Shown piece after piece: positions 47,101-59,338 of a stretch of DNA of 64,000 bases. Location of the stretch: positions 12,425,965 to 12,489,964 of the forward strand of contig NC_133292.1 of NCBI RefSeq assembly GCF_005239225.2. Reading direction: 5' to 3'. The stretch's first letter is position 1. Every line of letters begins with the position of its first letter. Made by a program: the position numbers and the translations under genes. The stretch is from Populus alba. Its lineage: Eukaryota; Streptophyta; Magnoliopsida; Malpighiales; Salicaceae. The notes under the pieces are model-generated. The model did no database searches. It worked only from the letters and a program-made list of their open reading frames with translations, and was not told the DNA's origin.

Positions 47101-47699
47101 TTTTGGCTGATAAATATAAACCCCCTCAATTAACTAAATAACTGCCAAAATTCTCTACGTGATTCTCAAGATTCCTAGACAAAACCTAACCAACCGAAGC
47201 ACGACACAAGAAAATCTATATAAGAAAAGGCCCAGTCAGAATCAATCAACAAAACCCGAACTCACCTTCGATCACCACCTCCAAATCCACCTCTAGGACT
47301 TCCTCTCCTGGCATCATATCCACCATCCTCCCTCCTCGATCGTTTATACGGAGGCGACCTCCTCGGCGGCGGCGAGTGTCTCCTGTCTCTGTAAGGCACC
47401 GGAGGTGGAGGACTCACACTACTCCTCCTCTTATACTCTCTCTCCCTCTCTCGTTGCGGAGGTGGCGGGGACCGATTCCTGTCATAATAATCGCCTCCAC
47501 GTCGATTAGGTGGTCTATCGAAATCTTCACGTCTCTCTCTTGAGTCTCTCTCACGGCGTCGTTGAGTAGGCGGAGGTGGTGGAGGCGAAGATTGTGGATC
47601 GTCGGTGGGTGGCTTATCCTTCCTGTCCCGTCCTCCTCCGCCGCCGTTCCCGCCGCGATGGTCGAGGGAATCGACCGGCATGTTAATGACTTCGGCCAT
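41168..47699 (-). CDS. SE: SERRATE zinc-finger RNA effector
   Basis: Twelve exons join in phase to give 746 residues: 47699-47266, 46583-46462, 45996-45939, 45303-45229, 45143-45069, 44994-44947, 44802-44734, 44637-43837, 43758-43710, 42323-42055, 41953-41774 and 41228-41168. SERRATE (ARS2 family) works in the nucleus with DCL1 and HYL1 in microRNA processing and with the cap-binding complex in splicing. The N-terminus is Arg/Pro-rich and disordered, including a run of prolines at about 39-44. The conserved core includes SYKQFIQELEDDILPSEAE and RRNEVARKVAKDFLLDLQSG. The C2H2 finger uses Cys516, Cys521, His534 and His539. The C-terminus is Gly/Pro-rich and ends DEVTVIDYRSL. It is slightly longer than Arabidopsis SE (720 residues). 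All borders are GT-AG with short exons in the middle. I see no lesion. Confidence 0.93.
43392..43412. repeat. CCCCAC minisatellite in a SERRATE intron
   Basis: Three and a half units of a C-rich hexamer, in intron 9. On the transcribed strand it is G-rich, with four G-tracts of four or five bases, which could in principle form a quadruplex in the RNA. Confidence 0.7.
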
Positions 47700-48160
47700 C
47701 GGGGTTTGGGTTTGGGGATTTTTTTTTAGGTAGTGAAAACCCTAGAGGAAATTTTGAGGGCTTAAAATTTTGGGGGAAAAAAGCAGAGAAGAAATGAGAA
47801 GGCGTGTGCGCGTGCTTGGGGAATGGATTTCTCCAATAGTTTTTAAAATCGACCCGGTGTCACGGGTCATGGATTTTAATCAAGTCATCCCGGGTAGACC
47901 CCAGATTTTTTATAAAGCAAGACAACATTATTTTGTTAAAAGAAATAAATAGTGAACAGATTGCAACTATTTTTTTTTATCAGGTCTTGTCAAATTATCA
48001 AGGGTTTTTTACCGCCTCACTCAGAGTTTTTACCTTGATTTTTTCTTGAATCCGATATTGTTCCGGCCCCGGTTTGATAGGTCCCGGGTCAACCCACAAA
48101 ACTATGGGTTTCTCTCTTTCTAAAAATGTGAAAGGGTGTTAAAAATAAATTGCCGAGTAA
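47700..48160. promoter_or_regulatory. SERRATE 5' flank with telo-box-like motif and dispersed repeat
   Basis: Minus-strand upstream region. 'aaaaccctaga' at about 47736-47746 resembles a telo-box, here within the expected leader or core promoter. From about 47845 a dispersed repeat with 'cacgggtcatggattttaat' and 'gtcccgggtcaacccac' begins, which limits the unique promoter to about 150 bp. Confidence 0.35.
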
Positions 48161-49654
48161 TAGGCAGCTGCGACTTGTCTTGGGACTGATTGGAAAAATT
48201 AACTCATTTAATAATTTTTATTAAAATTGTGTGGTTTTGTTTTTGTAAAAATAAAAATGGAGCTAATATAGCTGATTTTTTTTGTCTTAACTCTTTCTAG
48301 TGTTAATATATATATACACACACGTGCGCGCGTTTGAAGCTGTGATTCAATCTGTTTTTTATAAAAAAATAATTTTATTTTAAGTTAATTATTTTAGTAT
48401 TTATTTATTGTTTTAATATATTAATTTTAAAAATATATTTTAAAAAATTATTATTATAATATATTTAAAAAAAAAACATTTTAAAAAACAATAACTATCA
48501 TAAAAATATTTTATGAATTATGCTTGTCCTTGGATTAAAATAAGGCAACAATATTATGATTAAAATCGTACAAATAGTGTTAAGATATGTTCAAGCAGAT
48601 TGAATGTCGTTGCTGTAAGTATACTCGTAGCCTTTATCTTGTAATCAATAAAAACAATACGTTTATAAGAAATAAAAAATGGCCTGAAAAAAATTTACTT
48701 AATCGATCGTATGATGTTACATGCATGGACAATAATTCAAATCCTGTTCATGTATCTTAACATTAACATTGTATATATTATATTTAATTTTAATCCGTGC
48801 CTGATATTGTAATATATTTTATTTAAAAATAAATAAATTTTATTTAAAAATATATTAAAATAATTTTTTTTATATTAACATATCAAAATTATAAACAATC
48901 ATTAAAAAATATCAATTTATATTTTTTTAAACAAAACTTGCTCTTAAAACGCATCTAAATTATAAAAACTACCTAATCAGTATAAATAATGCTTCCAGTA
49001 ATCACTGAATTAGTTGTCGTGTCATAAATAATACACAAAGACGGTTAAATTAACTAGTTTAAAATTTCACTTCTTGTTATTTTCTATTTATTTGTTTTTG
49101 TTGGTGTTATTCCATCCGTGATTGTCTACTTGAGTTCAGTGGTATATTTAAAGATTGTTCGAGAGTGTAGCAGTGTTGATTTTTAAAATGTATTTTATTT
49201 ATAAATATATTAAAATAATATTATTTTTATTTAAAAATATTATTTTTAATATTAATACATTAAAATAAAATAAACAATATTAAAAAAATTGACCAACCTC
49301 TCTTTCAGCCGCGATTCCAAATTGGGCTGTTAATATGCTAGGATGAAAAGTACACATGGGTTTATTTATTTTTACATGTAAATGATCAATAAGTCCTCTG
49401 ATTTTTGTTTAAAACTGATAAATTCAATTTTCTAAATTTTCTTCGAGGTAGAGTTTATCTCTATGTATTTTCCTACAGAATCCTTAAAATATATCTGAAA
49501 ATTTGCTATCTGTTTTTTTTAAAAAAATACTCCGCGCCAAGTTTTATTAAATATTGTTTTATGTATATTTTTTTAGATTTTTTCCTAAAATATTGTTTAG
49601 AATTATTTTTGCCTAACGTGATTTATAGACATGAAGACCCTGTTTATTTTTATA

Positions 49655-49850
49655 CTTTAAAAATGCTTTTGAAAAAAATTGAAATGTTTTATTTTTTTTA
49701 TTTCAAATTAATATTTTTTTGTGTTTTCAAATTATTTTAATGTACTGATATTAAAAATAATTTTAAAAAAATAAAAATAAAAAAAATATTATTTTAATAC
49801 ATTTCTAAGTGAGAAATTCTTTGAAAAACAGCCACAATCACATTTTTTAA
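49655..49850 (-). repeat. Dispersed AT-rich repeat, family A copy
   Basis: A well-preserved copy: 'tttcaaattattttaatgta', 'ctgatattaaaaataatttt', 'aatattattttaatacattt', 'ctaagtgagaaattctttga' and the end 'aaaaacagccacaatcacat'. Confidence 0.6.
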
Positions 49851-51479
49851 ACACGCTCAAATTACATTTCTTACACCAGTTATTATAGTTCTATTTAAAT
49901 ATAATCAAAGTCTACAATGGTTGTAGTGTGTAAAAAAAAATAGGTTACAGTTATAAAGTATTTTTCAAGTGAGAGATATTGAACCATGAAAAATATTACT
50001 ATGAAAATGTTTTTTCAAGGAAACTAAAAAAATTATTTAATTGGTAAGTTCTTTATAATATAAAGATGATGATACGGGTAGCACATTTAAACATGAACTT
50101 TTTTGAAAAATAAACTGCAGAAGTAAATTCACTGGTGATTCACATTTTATTAGGAAAAAACCTCGATAGATAAATTTCATTTTATTAACTTGTGTTTTTC
50201 ATGTTAGCCGATCAAGTACGTCTCTCAAAAATTGAAGATTTATCTAGCCAATCACAAACTCTTTTTTTATTATTATTAACTTTAGTATTTGGATTAGCTT
50301 ACGCGTACTTCGATTAATTTTACAAGTTTTAAAATTAATAACCATGTACATGACCTCTAATCTATCAACAAGGATATCATAAATGGTATCACCATTGTTG
50401 GTGTATATAGTATCATTGTCAAGGTAAACATCATAAATTGGTGGAGAATACGAATCCACATGTAATAATATGGTCAAAATCTTCATAATATTTATCACAG
50501 TCAATAAGTTGTATGCTGCTCATATGCCCGAAATGAATTCTCAAAATTGAGAATAGATTCATGATCACTTCTCTCATGATTCTTTAATTGTCTTTTTCGT
50601 CTCTATTTTACATGTTTATTATCTTCAATCGACTAATTAATTTTGTATTTTGTATTTGCGTGTCCCTTGTCATAAATTTTAAAACATCTTTTTTTCAAGG
50701 AAAAACTTATTCAGCCCCACAACACGAGCACATCTTATTTTGCAACCACCTTTTTCATCAATGATTATCCAATAACACGTAATAACTAACTACCAAGAGT
50801 CGTCAAGCTTTGATGATAACTAGCATAAATAAAAATAACACGGGAAAAACAATAATTACAATAACACAAAATTTTCAAAATAATACATCATGTAAAAACC
50901 CTAATTCACAATTTTATTAATGAATATTTATTTTCAAGTAGCTCTTTGAGGTATTTACAACTCCCTAAATAAACTTGTAAATCAATATAAATAGACTACA
51001 AAACCCGATAACAAAGGAAAGATAATAAAAGTCCTAAAAAACTATGAAAGATAAAATTATCAAGTATACCATTTAATTGTTTAAACTAAGTAGGAAATAT
51101 AAATAATCAAAAAAAAATTTCATTAAAAACCTCCTACATCACAAACTTATTGGTCGTGTTGACTTTCTTGTGATTCAATGCCTCCTTTTTATCTCTTTGC
51201 ATTTTTTGTTGACTTCCTCAAATTTTTTTCATTAGGTGTTAAAATGTTTTTTTTTAAAAAGTGATTAGTACTTAAAAGTGTATTTTATCAAGGTTTTATA
51301 TCATTATTCTGCACTTTAAGTATCAATAACTCATTAATTAAAGCATGTTTTATAATATCATGTCTAATACTATAAGATACATTTAATTTATGGTAAATAT
51401 TCATTTTAAATGCAGGCCTATTACGTAAATAAAAAGATTGATTGATGAGTTTAACTACTGAAATTGAGAAGACAAATAG

Positions 51480-52850
51480 AGAGTTAAGCTTAGAAAAAAT
51501 ATGTTGGTTCAGTCCAAACTGAAACACAATTCGGTTATTGGATCATAATTGGAGCTGTAGAACTTGGATTTATGTATGCTCTATATGGATGAAAAACTAA
51601 GATATAGATCTAAAACTTTCATGGGAGTCTAAGATTCAAAAAGGCTGTTTTCAAGTTCAAATTATAGCAACAACAAAGAAGTTTGAATTTGCCCTGCAGC
51701 CCAGACATTGTTCAATGTTCAGCCCATTTCTCGAATTCTATAAGTTCAAATGCACCGATTCTTTTTTTGTTGGAAAACCGAGACAATTTTCTGGAACTTT
51801 TATGAAGACAAGCTATTTAAATTTTGACACTAGTAATGATGTTTTGTTCAGACAAAAAGATAAAGATTGTCACCAAGTTCAGATGTAGTCACCATCACTC
51901 AGTCACCAATTATGTGGTCACTCATTAAATCAATAGTTTCAAATTTTGCCCTATAAAATGAGGCATTTGCCATGCATTTAAGCATCTTGGTTGTTCAGAT
52001 CAAGATCATGTTCTTGCTCTCTTTCTTTTTATTTTGTAATGTTCAAGTTTTATTCCATGTTATATTTTTCTTAATCTCTTGTTTATGCTTTTCATTTCCT
52101 TTGCTATATTTATATAATTATGTTCTTATTTTATTTATCTATGTTTCTCTTCTTTATTATGTTTAGCTAAGTTTATTACGTAAATGTGAAAATGTTTCAC
52201 TAATGGTGTTAGGATAAGTATAATATAAATTCAATAACTAATTGCTTATATCATAAACAACTTGTTATTAACATGTCTTGTCATTTTTATTCTTATTAAT
52301 TTTTAATATATTGCTTGTTAAATTATTAATCTATATTTTTGTTGTATAACACTTGGTACAACAAATACTTTACACTTTCATAGCCAACCGTATAGTATAA
52401 CTCACACTTGTGCTATGAGAGGACTTGATTTGTTGTTGGCACAAGTTAGCATCATGAATTATTAATAATATTTAAAAGTTTAGTGTTACTTAAATAAGAT
52501 AGTTAATATGATCATATTAATAATTTATAATGAGTTATTAATGACAAATCATCCGATTGAAACTTCCTTTATGTGTGGTTTCCAACTGAATAATAAAAAA
52601 AAGTTTATATTATACTTATTTGAAATACCATTAGTGGATCCTCTAACATTAACAACTGTTTTTATAATTGTTTAATCTTCACCTTAATCTTACATTTCAA
52701 AGTTCTCTTTAACTCATCACCACTACCACCACCATCATTGTTGTTGTTATTTATAATTTATATAGCTAACCTCCTTATGGTTCGACCCCGATATTGCCGG
52801 ATTATTTATTACTTTAATACTTTTGCACCTGGAATAAGACATTAATCTTT
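51480..52850. mobile_element. Decayed LTR-retrotransposon remnant (Gypsy-like)
   Basis: The less AT-rich block at 51480-51990 ends with a TATA-like 'gccctataaaatgaggc', as inside an LTR. About 800 bp further on, 'cctccttatggttcgacccc' followed by 'gatattgccggattatttat' and 'ttttgcacctggaataagac' resembles the conserved untranslated leader of Athila/Tat-type Gypsy elements. No coding region survives. Borders are approximate, and the two parts may not belong to one element. Confidence 0.35.
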
Positions 52851-53224
52851 TGATTGTTTCAACATGATTGAAATTTAAAATTCTAAAAAACAAAAAATTC
52901 ATAAACTAAAATTTTATGACCAAACAAAAGCTTTTCACCCCTTTTGAGAAGTAAAAATAAGCTTTTATTTCTTTCTTTTTATTTACTCCAACCCTTATCA
53001 ATTCAAATTATTTTTAATTATAATATAAATTATAATTTACAATAGTAATATTTAATTTAATGTTAAAATATTTCCAGACACTTCGAATACACAACATCAT
53101 ATAAAGGAAAACAAATTCTAAAACATAAATCAATAACAACATAACTTGTGATAATGAAATAATAAATAGATAACCCTGATGGGTGTAACTCAACTTGTCA
53201 GATTTTAGACATGCTTCATAGAGA

Positions 53225-53350
53225 TCATTATTTTGAGTCCCACAAACTTTAAGACCACTGGAGGCTTATATGATCGTTAACTTTAGGGTCCGTAAGATTA
53301 GTTGAGGTGCGCACAAACTGACCCGAATACCCATATTATTATTAATAATA
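53225..53350 (+). repeat. LTR-like repeat fragment, family B copy
   Basis: The best-preserved copy in the window: 'aagaccactggaggcttata', 'tgatcgttaactttagggtc', 'gattagttgaggtgcgcaca' and 'actgacccgaatacccatat'. Confidence 0.5.
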
Positions 53351-53569
53351 AAATAATAACAAATAGATAGTGATATTTACTTACATTAAAATATTTTTAA
53401 ACACCCTGCACAAGCAAGATAATGCAAGGATGAACAAATCACAACACATCTAATGTTGATATAATTTTTCGAGGATGGGATAACAAAGAAATAAAGTTCT
53501 ATGGTAAAAAAAGGATATGGTCACTTAAACAATGTAATTCTCGATGAAGGGCTATCGTTATTTCAATCT

Positions 53570-53730
53570 ACTCTTCAAAGTATTTAAAAAAAATAAATTA
53601 ATTTTATTTGTGTGTTTTTAAATTATTTTGATATATTTATGTTTTTTAAATATATAAAAAAATATTATTTTAATACATATTTAATTAAAAAATATTTAAA
53701 AAAACGACATACACCATAGCACCAGATATA
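53570..53730 (-). repeat. Dispersed AT-rich repeat, family A copy
   Basis: Contains 'tttaaattattttgatatat', 'aaaatattattttaatacat' and the end 'acgacatacaccatagcacc'. Confidence 0.55.
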
Positions 53731-53854
53731 CATAAAATAACATATTCGCATATTCTTTTCGCTTATTACTTTAATTCAAGTTTGAATACAGTTGAATAAG
53801 TTCACACTAACATTATAATATTATTTGTTATTGTAACTCAACCGTATTTTTGAA

Positions 53855-54005
53855 TGTTTTTATATTATTTTAGGTTCAAATTATTTTTTAATATTTTTAT
53901 TTGTTCTAATATACTAATGTTATAAATAAATCTTAAAAGATAATTATAAAAAATATTATTTAAATATATATCTAAATAAAAAATATTTTACCTCTATAAT
54001 ACTTT
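53855..54005 (-). repeat. Dispersed AT-rich repeat, family A copy
   Basis: Contains 'ttttatttgttctaatatac', 'taatgttataaataaatctt', 'aaaatattatttaaatatat' and 'ctaaataaaaaatattttac'. It lies about 200 bp upstream of the RPL30 promoter motifs. Confidence 0.45.
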
Positions 54006-54195
54006 GAAACAAGTTATATTTACCACTCTAATGTTAGAATCCCTTGTGAACCATGTTTTACTTAAAAAAAAACATACACCGTTATCATTAAACCCGATTA
54101 CCTGCCATTGATTTAAAATATTTTTGTCAAAAAAAAAAAAACCTACTTTACCAATCTGACCTCAGGACAAGCAAAACCAAGTTAAAGAGTATCCC

Positions 54196-54350
54196 AAGCC
54201 CGGCCCACTCGTAAAATACTATACACCCAAACAATACATTCTACAAAACCCTAGCCTCCTCCCTATATAAATAGAGAGATTAAATCCGGCTAGGATTTCT
54301 TGCTGTGGCGAGCCTTCATTTTGTCTGCAGAAACCTCTCGCATAACAACC
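54196..54350 (+). promoter_or_regulatory. RPL30 core promoter: site II, telo-box and TATA box
   Basis: A TGGGCC site II element lies on the minus strand at 54202-54207. A telo-box AAACCCTA is at 54246-54253. A TATA box TATATAA is at 54264-54270. The start codon is at 54351, so transcription probably begins near 54295-54305. Site II plus telo-box is the classic combination of plant ribosomal-protein promoters and couples them to cell growth. Confidence 0.7.
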
Positions 54351-55812
54351 ATGGTGGCCGCCAAGAAGACAGTAAGTTTCTCTCTCTCATCAACATCTTT
54401 TCTTTCCAATTCTTCTTTTAATTGAAAAAAAGATTAAACTTTTCTGTTGTTTTTGTGTTTTCTTTGATTACTGCAGAAGAAGACTCATGAGTCTATCAAT
54501 AACAGACTGGCCCTGGTCATGAAGAGTGGAAAATACACTCTGGGGTACAAGACTGTGCTGAAATCTCTCAGAAACTCAAAGGGTAAGCTCCTATATTTCT
54601 GTTTCCTTTATAGGTTAGTTTTTGTGATTTGAGTTGGTTTTTTTGTTGATCTGATTAATGGGGTTTGCGTTTTACTTGATTTTCTAAACGCGGTTCTGAT
54701 TGAAGAGTTACTTTACCTTGATCTGTGAGGTTGTGAAGGTTGTTTGGTGGAGAAAGCTGTGCGCTTTTATTTTTTTCTGCTGATTGTTAATAGTGATGTG
54801 GTTGATTTTTTGGCTCGGTGCTCGTGGGATCTGTGTGTTTTAATGCGTTAAGAGATCTCTTAAGTAAACGTGTGCTTGTGTTTGCAGGGAAGCTTATCAT
54901 CATCTCCAACAATTGTCCTCCTCTGAGAAAGTCTGAGATTGAATATTATGCTATGTTGGCTAAGGTTGGAGTTCATCACTACAATGGAAGTGAGTTTCTT
55001 GAATTTGCTCTAACACCTCTCTCGTGTCTTTCTTTGCATTTTCATGTCAAGTTATGAATTTAGCTTTAGAAGCTTCCTTTTTGTATAAAGAAGCTCTTTC
55101 GCCCAAAGTGGAAAGCCTAACCCAACCGTCATGAAGGTCAATTTGTGTCTTAAAGTTTTGAATTTGATTTTTTTTTTAATTCTGGAATCTATTCGTTTTC
55201 TTTTAGGGTTGGCTTTACCGAAACCATGAAGGTTGATGTTCGCATGGCTCATTGTTTCTTTTCTATACAGTGTAGCATAGCATTCTAATTGATACTTGAT
55301 GATGTTACCTATTTTAAGATCATAGCTCATCTGAAAGTCATGCAATATGTATTTGAAATCTGAAGGTTAGTCCATTGAACAATGCCATAAAGATTAGAGT
55401 AGGTTTTGATGGGTGTTTCTCGGCACTGTGTTATGACATCAGCTGTTCCTCCCGTGTCTTTTTAATCAAAGAATAGCTGCTCATCCAAAATTTGGTCTTT
55501 TCACTTTCTGTAACAAACTGCAAATGGTCTTTCTTGAATTCTAAACAGTTCATGTGCTATCAAGTTTTGTCAAGTTGGGTTATTTTCATTAAAATTTGTG
55601 TTTAATATTGTGTCAGATAATGTTGACTTGGGCACTGCCTGTGGAAAATATTTCAGAGTATGCTGCCTCAGCATTATTGATGCAGGTAAATAGAAGTGGC
55701 CTTCATTTAGATATTTACGTGCATTATCTGATTTTTGTTTTCTGATTGTGGCAATCATGTGATTTGTTCAGGTGATTCCGATATCATCAAGAGCGTACCT
55801 GGTGATCATTGA
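54351..55812 (+). CDS. RPL30: 60S ribosomal protein L30 (eL30)
   Basis: Five exons, 54351-54371, 54477-54582, 54888-54989, 55617-55685 and 55772-55812, join in phase to give 112 residues, exactly the usual plant eL30 length. The protein is a component of the cytosolic large ribosomal subunit and belongs to the L7Ae-type RNA-binding fold. The first exon has only seven codons (MVAAKKT), typical of ribosomal-protein genes. Later blocks include [60 protein letters not shown] and [20 protein letters not shown]. The sequence ends VPGDH. Strong growth-linked promoter motifs lie just upstream. No lesion is seen. Confidence 0.95.
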
Positions 55813-57232
55813 CCCAGTTTCCAAGCAATAGCTGTCTACTTAGTTTTGGTTCCTTTTCCATTTGGAATGCGGGTTTCAATTGAGAGCACTGTGATATTTT
55901 GTTAACAAGCACAATTTTTCTGAACCTCTATGCTTCCTTGATAACCATTTTCTATCTACTAGATGTCTGAGTGAATCTAGCAGTCCTTTATTTCCTGTGT
56001 TAATTTTTATCTCTATTTTCTTCTCGTAGTCGATGTTGTTTTGTGGCTTGTATCAGAAGCTACAGTCCCTGATTATACTTTCAGTCTCTTTGATGCTCAT
56101 TGCAATCGACGTCGTGTATCAAATTCATTCGAACCTGCTTTTATGGATGATAACCAGCTTCGGGTGCTTTGTGGTCGCCTTATAGTTTTAACTTGGCGCC
56201 GGTTACACCTATCAAATCTGTGGCCATGGGTTTGATGTTAGTCTTCCAACATTTTTCATCGAGAACAGCTAGTGATGAAGAAAAAATTAAAGATTTGCAG
56301 TTCTGAGGGAGTGTACACCTCCATAATGTGCCAAAGGTTTTCAATCTTCTTGCTCACGTAGCTGGTTTTATTGGCCCCTGTAAGCACGGGACTATTTTTA
56401 TTACCAGAATAATTTCTGCACCCTATAAAGTACAAGCATGGAAAAAGAAGAAGTCGAGTAGTGTTTTATATAAAACGAGCGCATCCTAAATCAAAGAAAA
56501 ATACTATCGAAAAAAGAAAATCAAGTTTTTCTATTTTAAAATAATCTTAGTTTAAATACATTTTCTATCTATTTTCTTTTCTTAAAGAAACGTGTAAAAA
56601 TTCAGATTGTATATTATATATTTCCTCTTAATTGGTTTAATATGTTTTTTCATGGAAGCCACCTCAGGCAAGTTAGAAGTCAGTGTGTGTGTATGTATAT
56701 ATTACATTATTTAAAAAAAAAAAAAAAAATTAATAGGTTTTTTCTCTAGCAAGTTATCACGTGTACCAAATCGATTCCTATTTATATTTATTAAAGCTAG
56801 GCTAGAACAACCTATCGGATGAAGATCTCTCTCTCTCTCTCTCTTTTTCAAAGTATATGTTTTTAAAATTTTAAAATTTTTATTAATATTTTTTAGTGTT
56901 TTTAAATTATTTTGATATAAAATTATTTTAAAAAAATAAAATTATTTTAATATATTTTTAAATAAAAAATACTTTAAAAAACAATTATTATTATATTCTT
57001 AAATACTCAAATATATCTTTTAAAATTATTGATGAAAACTAAAAAGCAAACATAAAAAGGTTCTTTTTATTTCCTATACTTTGGGATCTTACCATATCTT
57101 CGAGGAACGCAAAATCCATATCCACCACACCGCCGCCACAATCATCGATCAAAACTTACTGTTAAGTAATAAATGTAAGATCATTGATTTATTAAAAAAA
57201 CCCATTTGCGCAATTAACTACAGAAGTAAACA
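55813..57232. other. Intergenic region, RPL30 3' flank and repeats
   Basis: The first 500-600 bp is likely RPL30 3' UTR and flank; a 64-codon frame at 56041-56235 has no family features. A CT microsatellite (about 56827-56844) and a family A copy (56850-57005) follow. The last 200 bp is the leader and promoter of the membrane-protein gene. Confidence 0.5.
56850..57005 (-). repeat. Dispersed AT-rich repeat, family A copy
   Basis: Contains 'tttttaaattattttgatat', 'ttaatatatttttaaataaa' and 'aatactttaaaaaacaatta'. Confidence 0.55.
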
Positions 57233-59338
57233 ATGGAGAGTTTCACCGCAGAAGATCTGTCAACAATCGGAGGAATCGCCACTGTTTCTCTTCTCCACTC
57301 TTTCATTCCAACACATTGGCTTCCTTTCTCTATTGTCGGGCGTGCCCAGAAATGGACTCTCACCAGAACTCTCCTTGTCAGTATGTACTCTCTTCCCTCT
57401 TTCTTGCTTTGATTTTCCGTTTAGATCCGGGTCTCTTTCTTTGTGTACTTGTAAGAAAATAGAAAATTATTGGTGGGTTTTGATTATTAAGAACATACGA
57501 AGAAAAAGGTTGCGTCTTTAGCAATTTGCTATAGCATGCATGTTTAGCGCTTGAAATGATTTATTTTTTCATGAAAATGTGATGTGAATCTGCCAAGTTG
57601 ACCAGCTTGATTTCTTAGTGTTTCATTTTATTGGAGTTTTCTGATGTGATTTTAAGCTGGATGGTTTAAAATCATTGAAAAACACCCAAAAAATGGATGC
57701 TTTTTCAGCGGAAAATCTCTTTGTAATAGCACATCCAAAGGCATTATCAAATACACTCTTAACTCGACAATGTTTCAAAACTTGGCACTGTACTTGGTCA
57801 TGCTGATGTTTTGAGATCAACTTCATTGGTTCTATTCTAGATTCAGATTTGTATTGGAAATTAAAAAAAATTCATGATTCATAGGCTCATGATGTATTAT
57901 GTTACAATATTGGTGTTGCCATGCCTGTGGTAGTTATCATCATTGCTTTTGTTTTCTTATGCAGCTGCATTTGGGGCAGTTTTGCATGTGCTATCCACTT
58001 CACTTCTTGGTATAACAGCAATTACTATGGCGAATACTATAGCTGGTGAAGAAACAGTTCACAAACTTGCTTCGCTTTTGCTTATAATTCTTGGTGGTTG
58101 TTATATGATACTGTTTCTGTCTGGGAAAGGAGGGCATAGTCATTCTCATAACCAGCCTATGGAGAAAATGGCCGTTGCAGGGCTTGTCCTTGTTCCTGCA
58201 TTATCTCCTTGTGCAACGACTCTCCCTGTTTTTCTTGCTGTTGGGAATTCATCCTCCATGATGGTGCTTGCCATTATTGTGCTGCTATTCAGGTATCAAT
58301 GTTATGTCCATTCTGCATTGTGGGTAGTTATTTTGCTTATTGTGGAGTTGTATACTTAAACATGCCTCTGCTCATCTTGGTAGGGATAAAAATATGATCA
58401 ATGAACCCGTGTCTGCGTATTTGCTGGTTGCCAGTTTTATTTATTTCTTATTTCTTATTGGAGTGTCTCTCCTTTTGATGCTTTCTGGTGTAATAATCAT
58501 GTCCAAAACTATTAACATAAATATGCAGAAGTTTTTATCGGTGCTTGGATTACTTTTTGTGCATTTTACTGGTATAGATGTCTAATCATCCACTATCAGG
58601 TGCAGAATAATTTCTCTCTGTGTTTATTTACTGTTCCTGCATTCCTTTTATGGTTATATGAAGAGTCCCAAAATTAAATCAGACTATTTGAAATCATATT
58701 CAAATGGCTTACTGAGATTGTGTCTTTTCGTAAACCAGATCTGGGTAGTAAAGATTTAGTTGAGTTGGGTCGTTGATTCTTCCATTAATTAGAAGCAGGT
58801 AGCTAAACTTAAGTGTTTGGAATGCTGGATTTCCTGTTTAACAGACCACCTTATTGGGCTCTCCATCTTTACTAGAAACTTAAATTAATTGCATGGAATT
58901 TGCTTGAGGAAAAAGAAGTCCAGAATATGAAAGTTACACTCACTCTACGTTTATTTGTTAATTTGTGCGGGAATGCTTATATTTGATAATAAACATGTGG
59001 ATAAACCGTTCTCTTATCTTTCCTTAGTTGCTGTTCTGAATGTTAAGTTGTGCAATAGTCAAAACCATGTAGGTTTATTTGCCGTGATATAAAGATTGAT
59101 TGACACTGGATCAATTTTTGTTGGCAGCACAATAACTGTGATGACATCTCTTGTGGCTCTATCATTCTACGGTGCCAGCCAGCTGAAGTTTCACTGGGTT
59201 GAGCGATACGACAAACTTCTTGTTGGTTCAGTTCTATGTTTGGTAGGAATCTTGACGCTTATTTTCCATGATCATGATCACCAAGGACATGGAGATTTCT
59301 CAGGGGAGCATTTGAATAGGAAACTCATCGGCCTTTGA
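57233..59338 (+). CDS. Histidine-rich multi-pass membrane protein, possible metal transporter
   Basis: Three exons, 57233-57380, 57965-58292 and 59128-59338, join in phase to give 228 residues. I count about six hydrophobic segments. The N-terminus reads MESFTAEDLSTIGGIATVSL and continues with LLHSFIPTHWLPF, which has two histidines in the first membrane region. A cytosolic-type loop carries GKGGHSHSHNQ, and the C-terminal tail carries FHDHDHQGHGD; both suggest metal binding. The centre has VPALSPCATTLPVFLAVGNS. The architecture recalls NicO/RcnA-type nickel-cobalt permeases, but I do not see their usual H-x4-DH motif, so the family is uncertain. Phases and splice sites are clean. Intron 2 retains open frames that are not coding. 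Confidence 0.75.

Larger units (their letters stand above)
48160..54240. other. Gene-poor AT-rich region with retrotransposon remnants
   Basis: About 6 kb without a recognisable gene. It holds an AT/AC/GC microsatellite (about 48307-48333), several family A copies, a family B copy, an LTR-like block (about 51480-51990) with a TATA-like 'ctataaaatgaggcatttg', and a Gypsy leader-like piece near 52770. Open frames are AT-rich and low-complexity. Confidence 0.5.

Noticed and set aside
49405..49740. 111-codon AT-rich frame in the gene desert
   Set aside because: Composed of Phe, Leu, Tyr, Lys and Ile codons expected from AT-rich DNA; overlaps a family A repeat.
57081..57521. 146-codon frame overlapping the first exon of the membrane protein
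   Set aside because: Different frame from the spliced gene, no family match and runs through the donor site.
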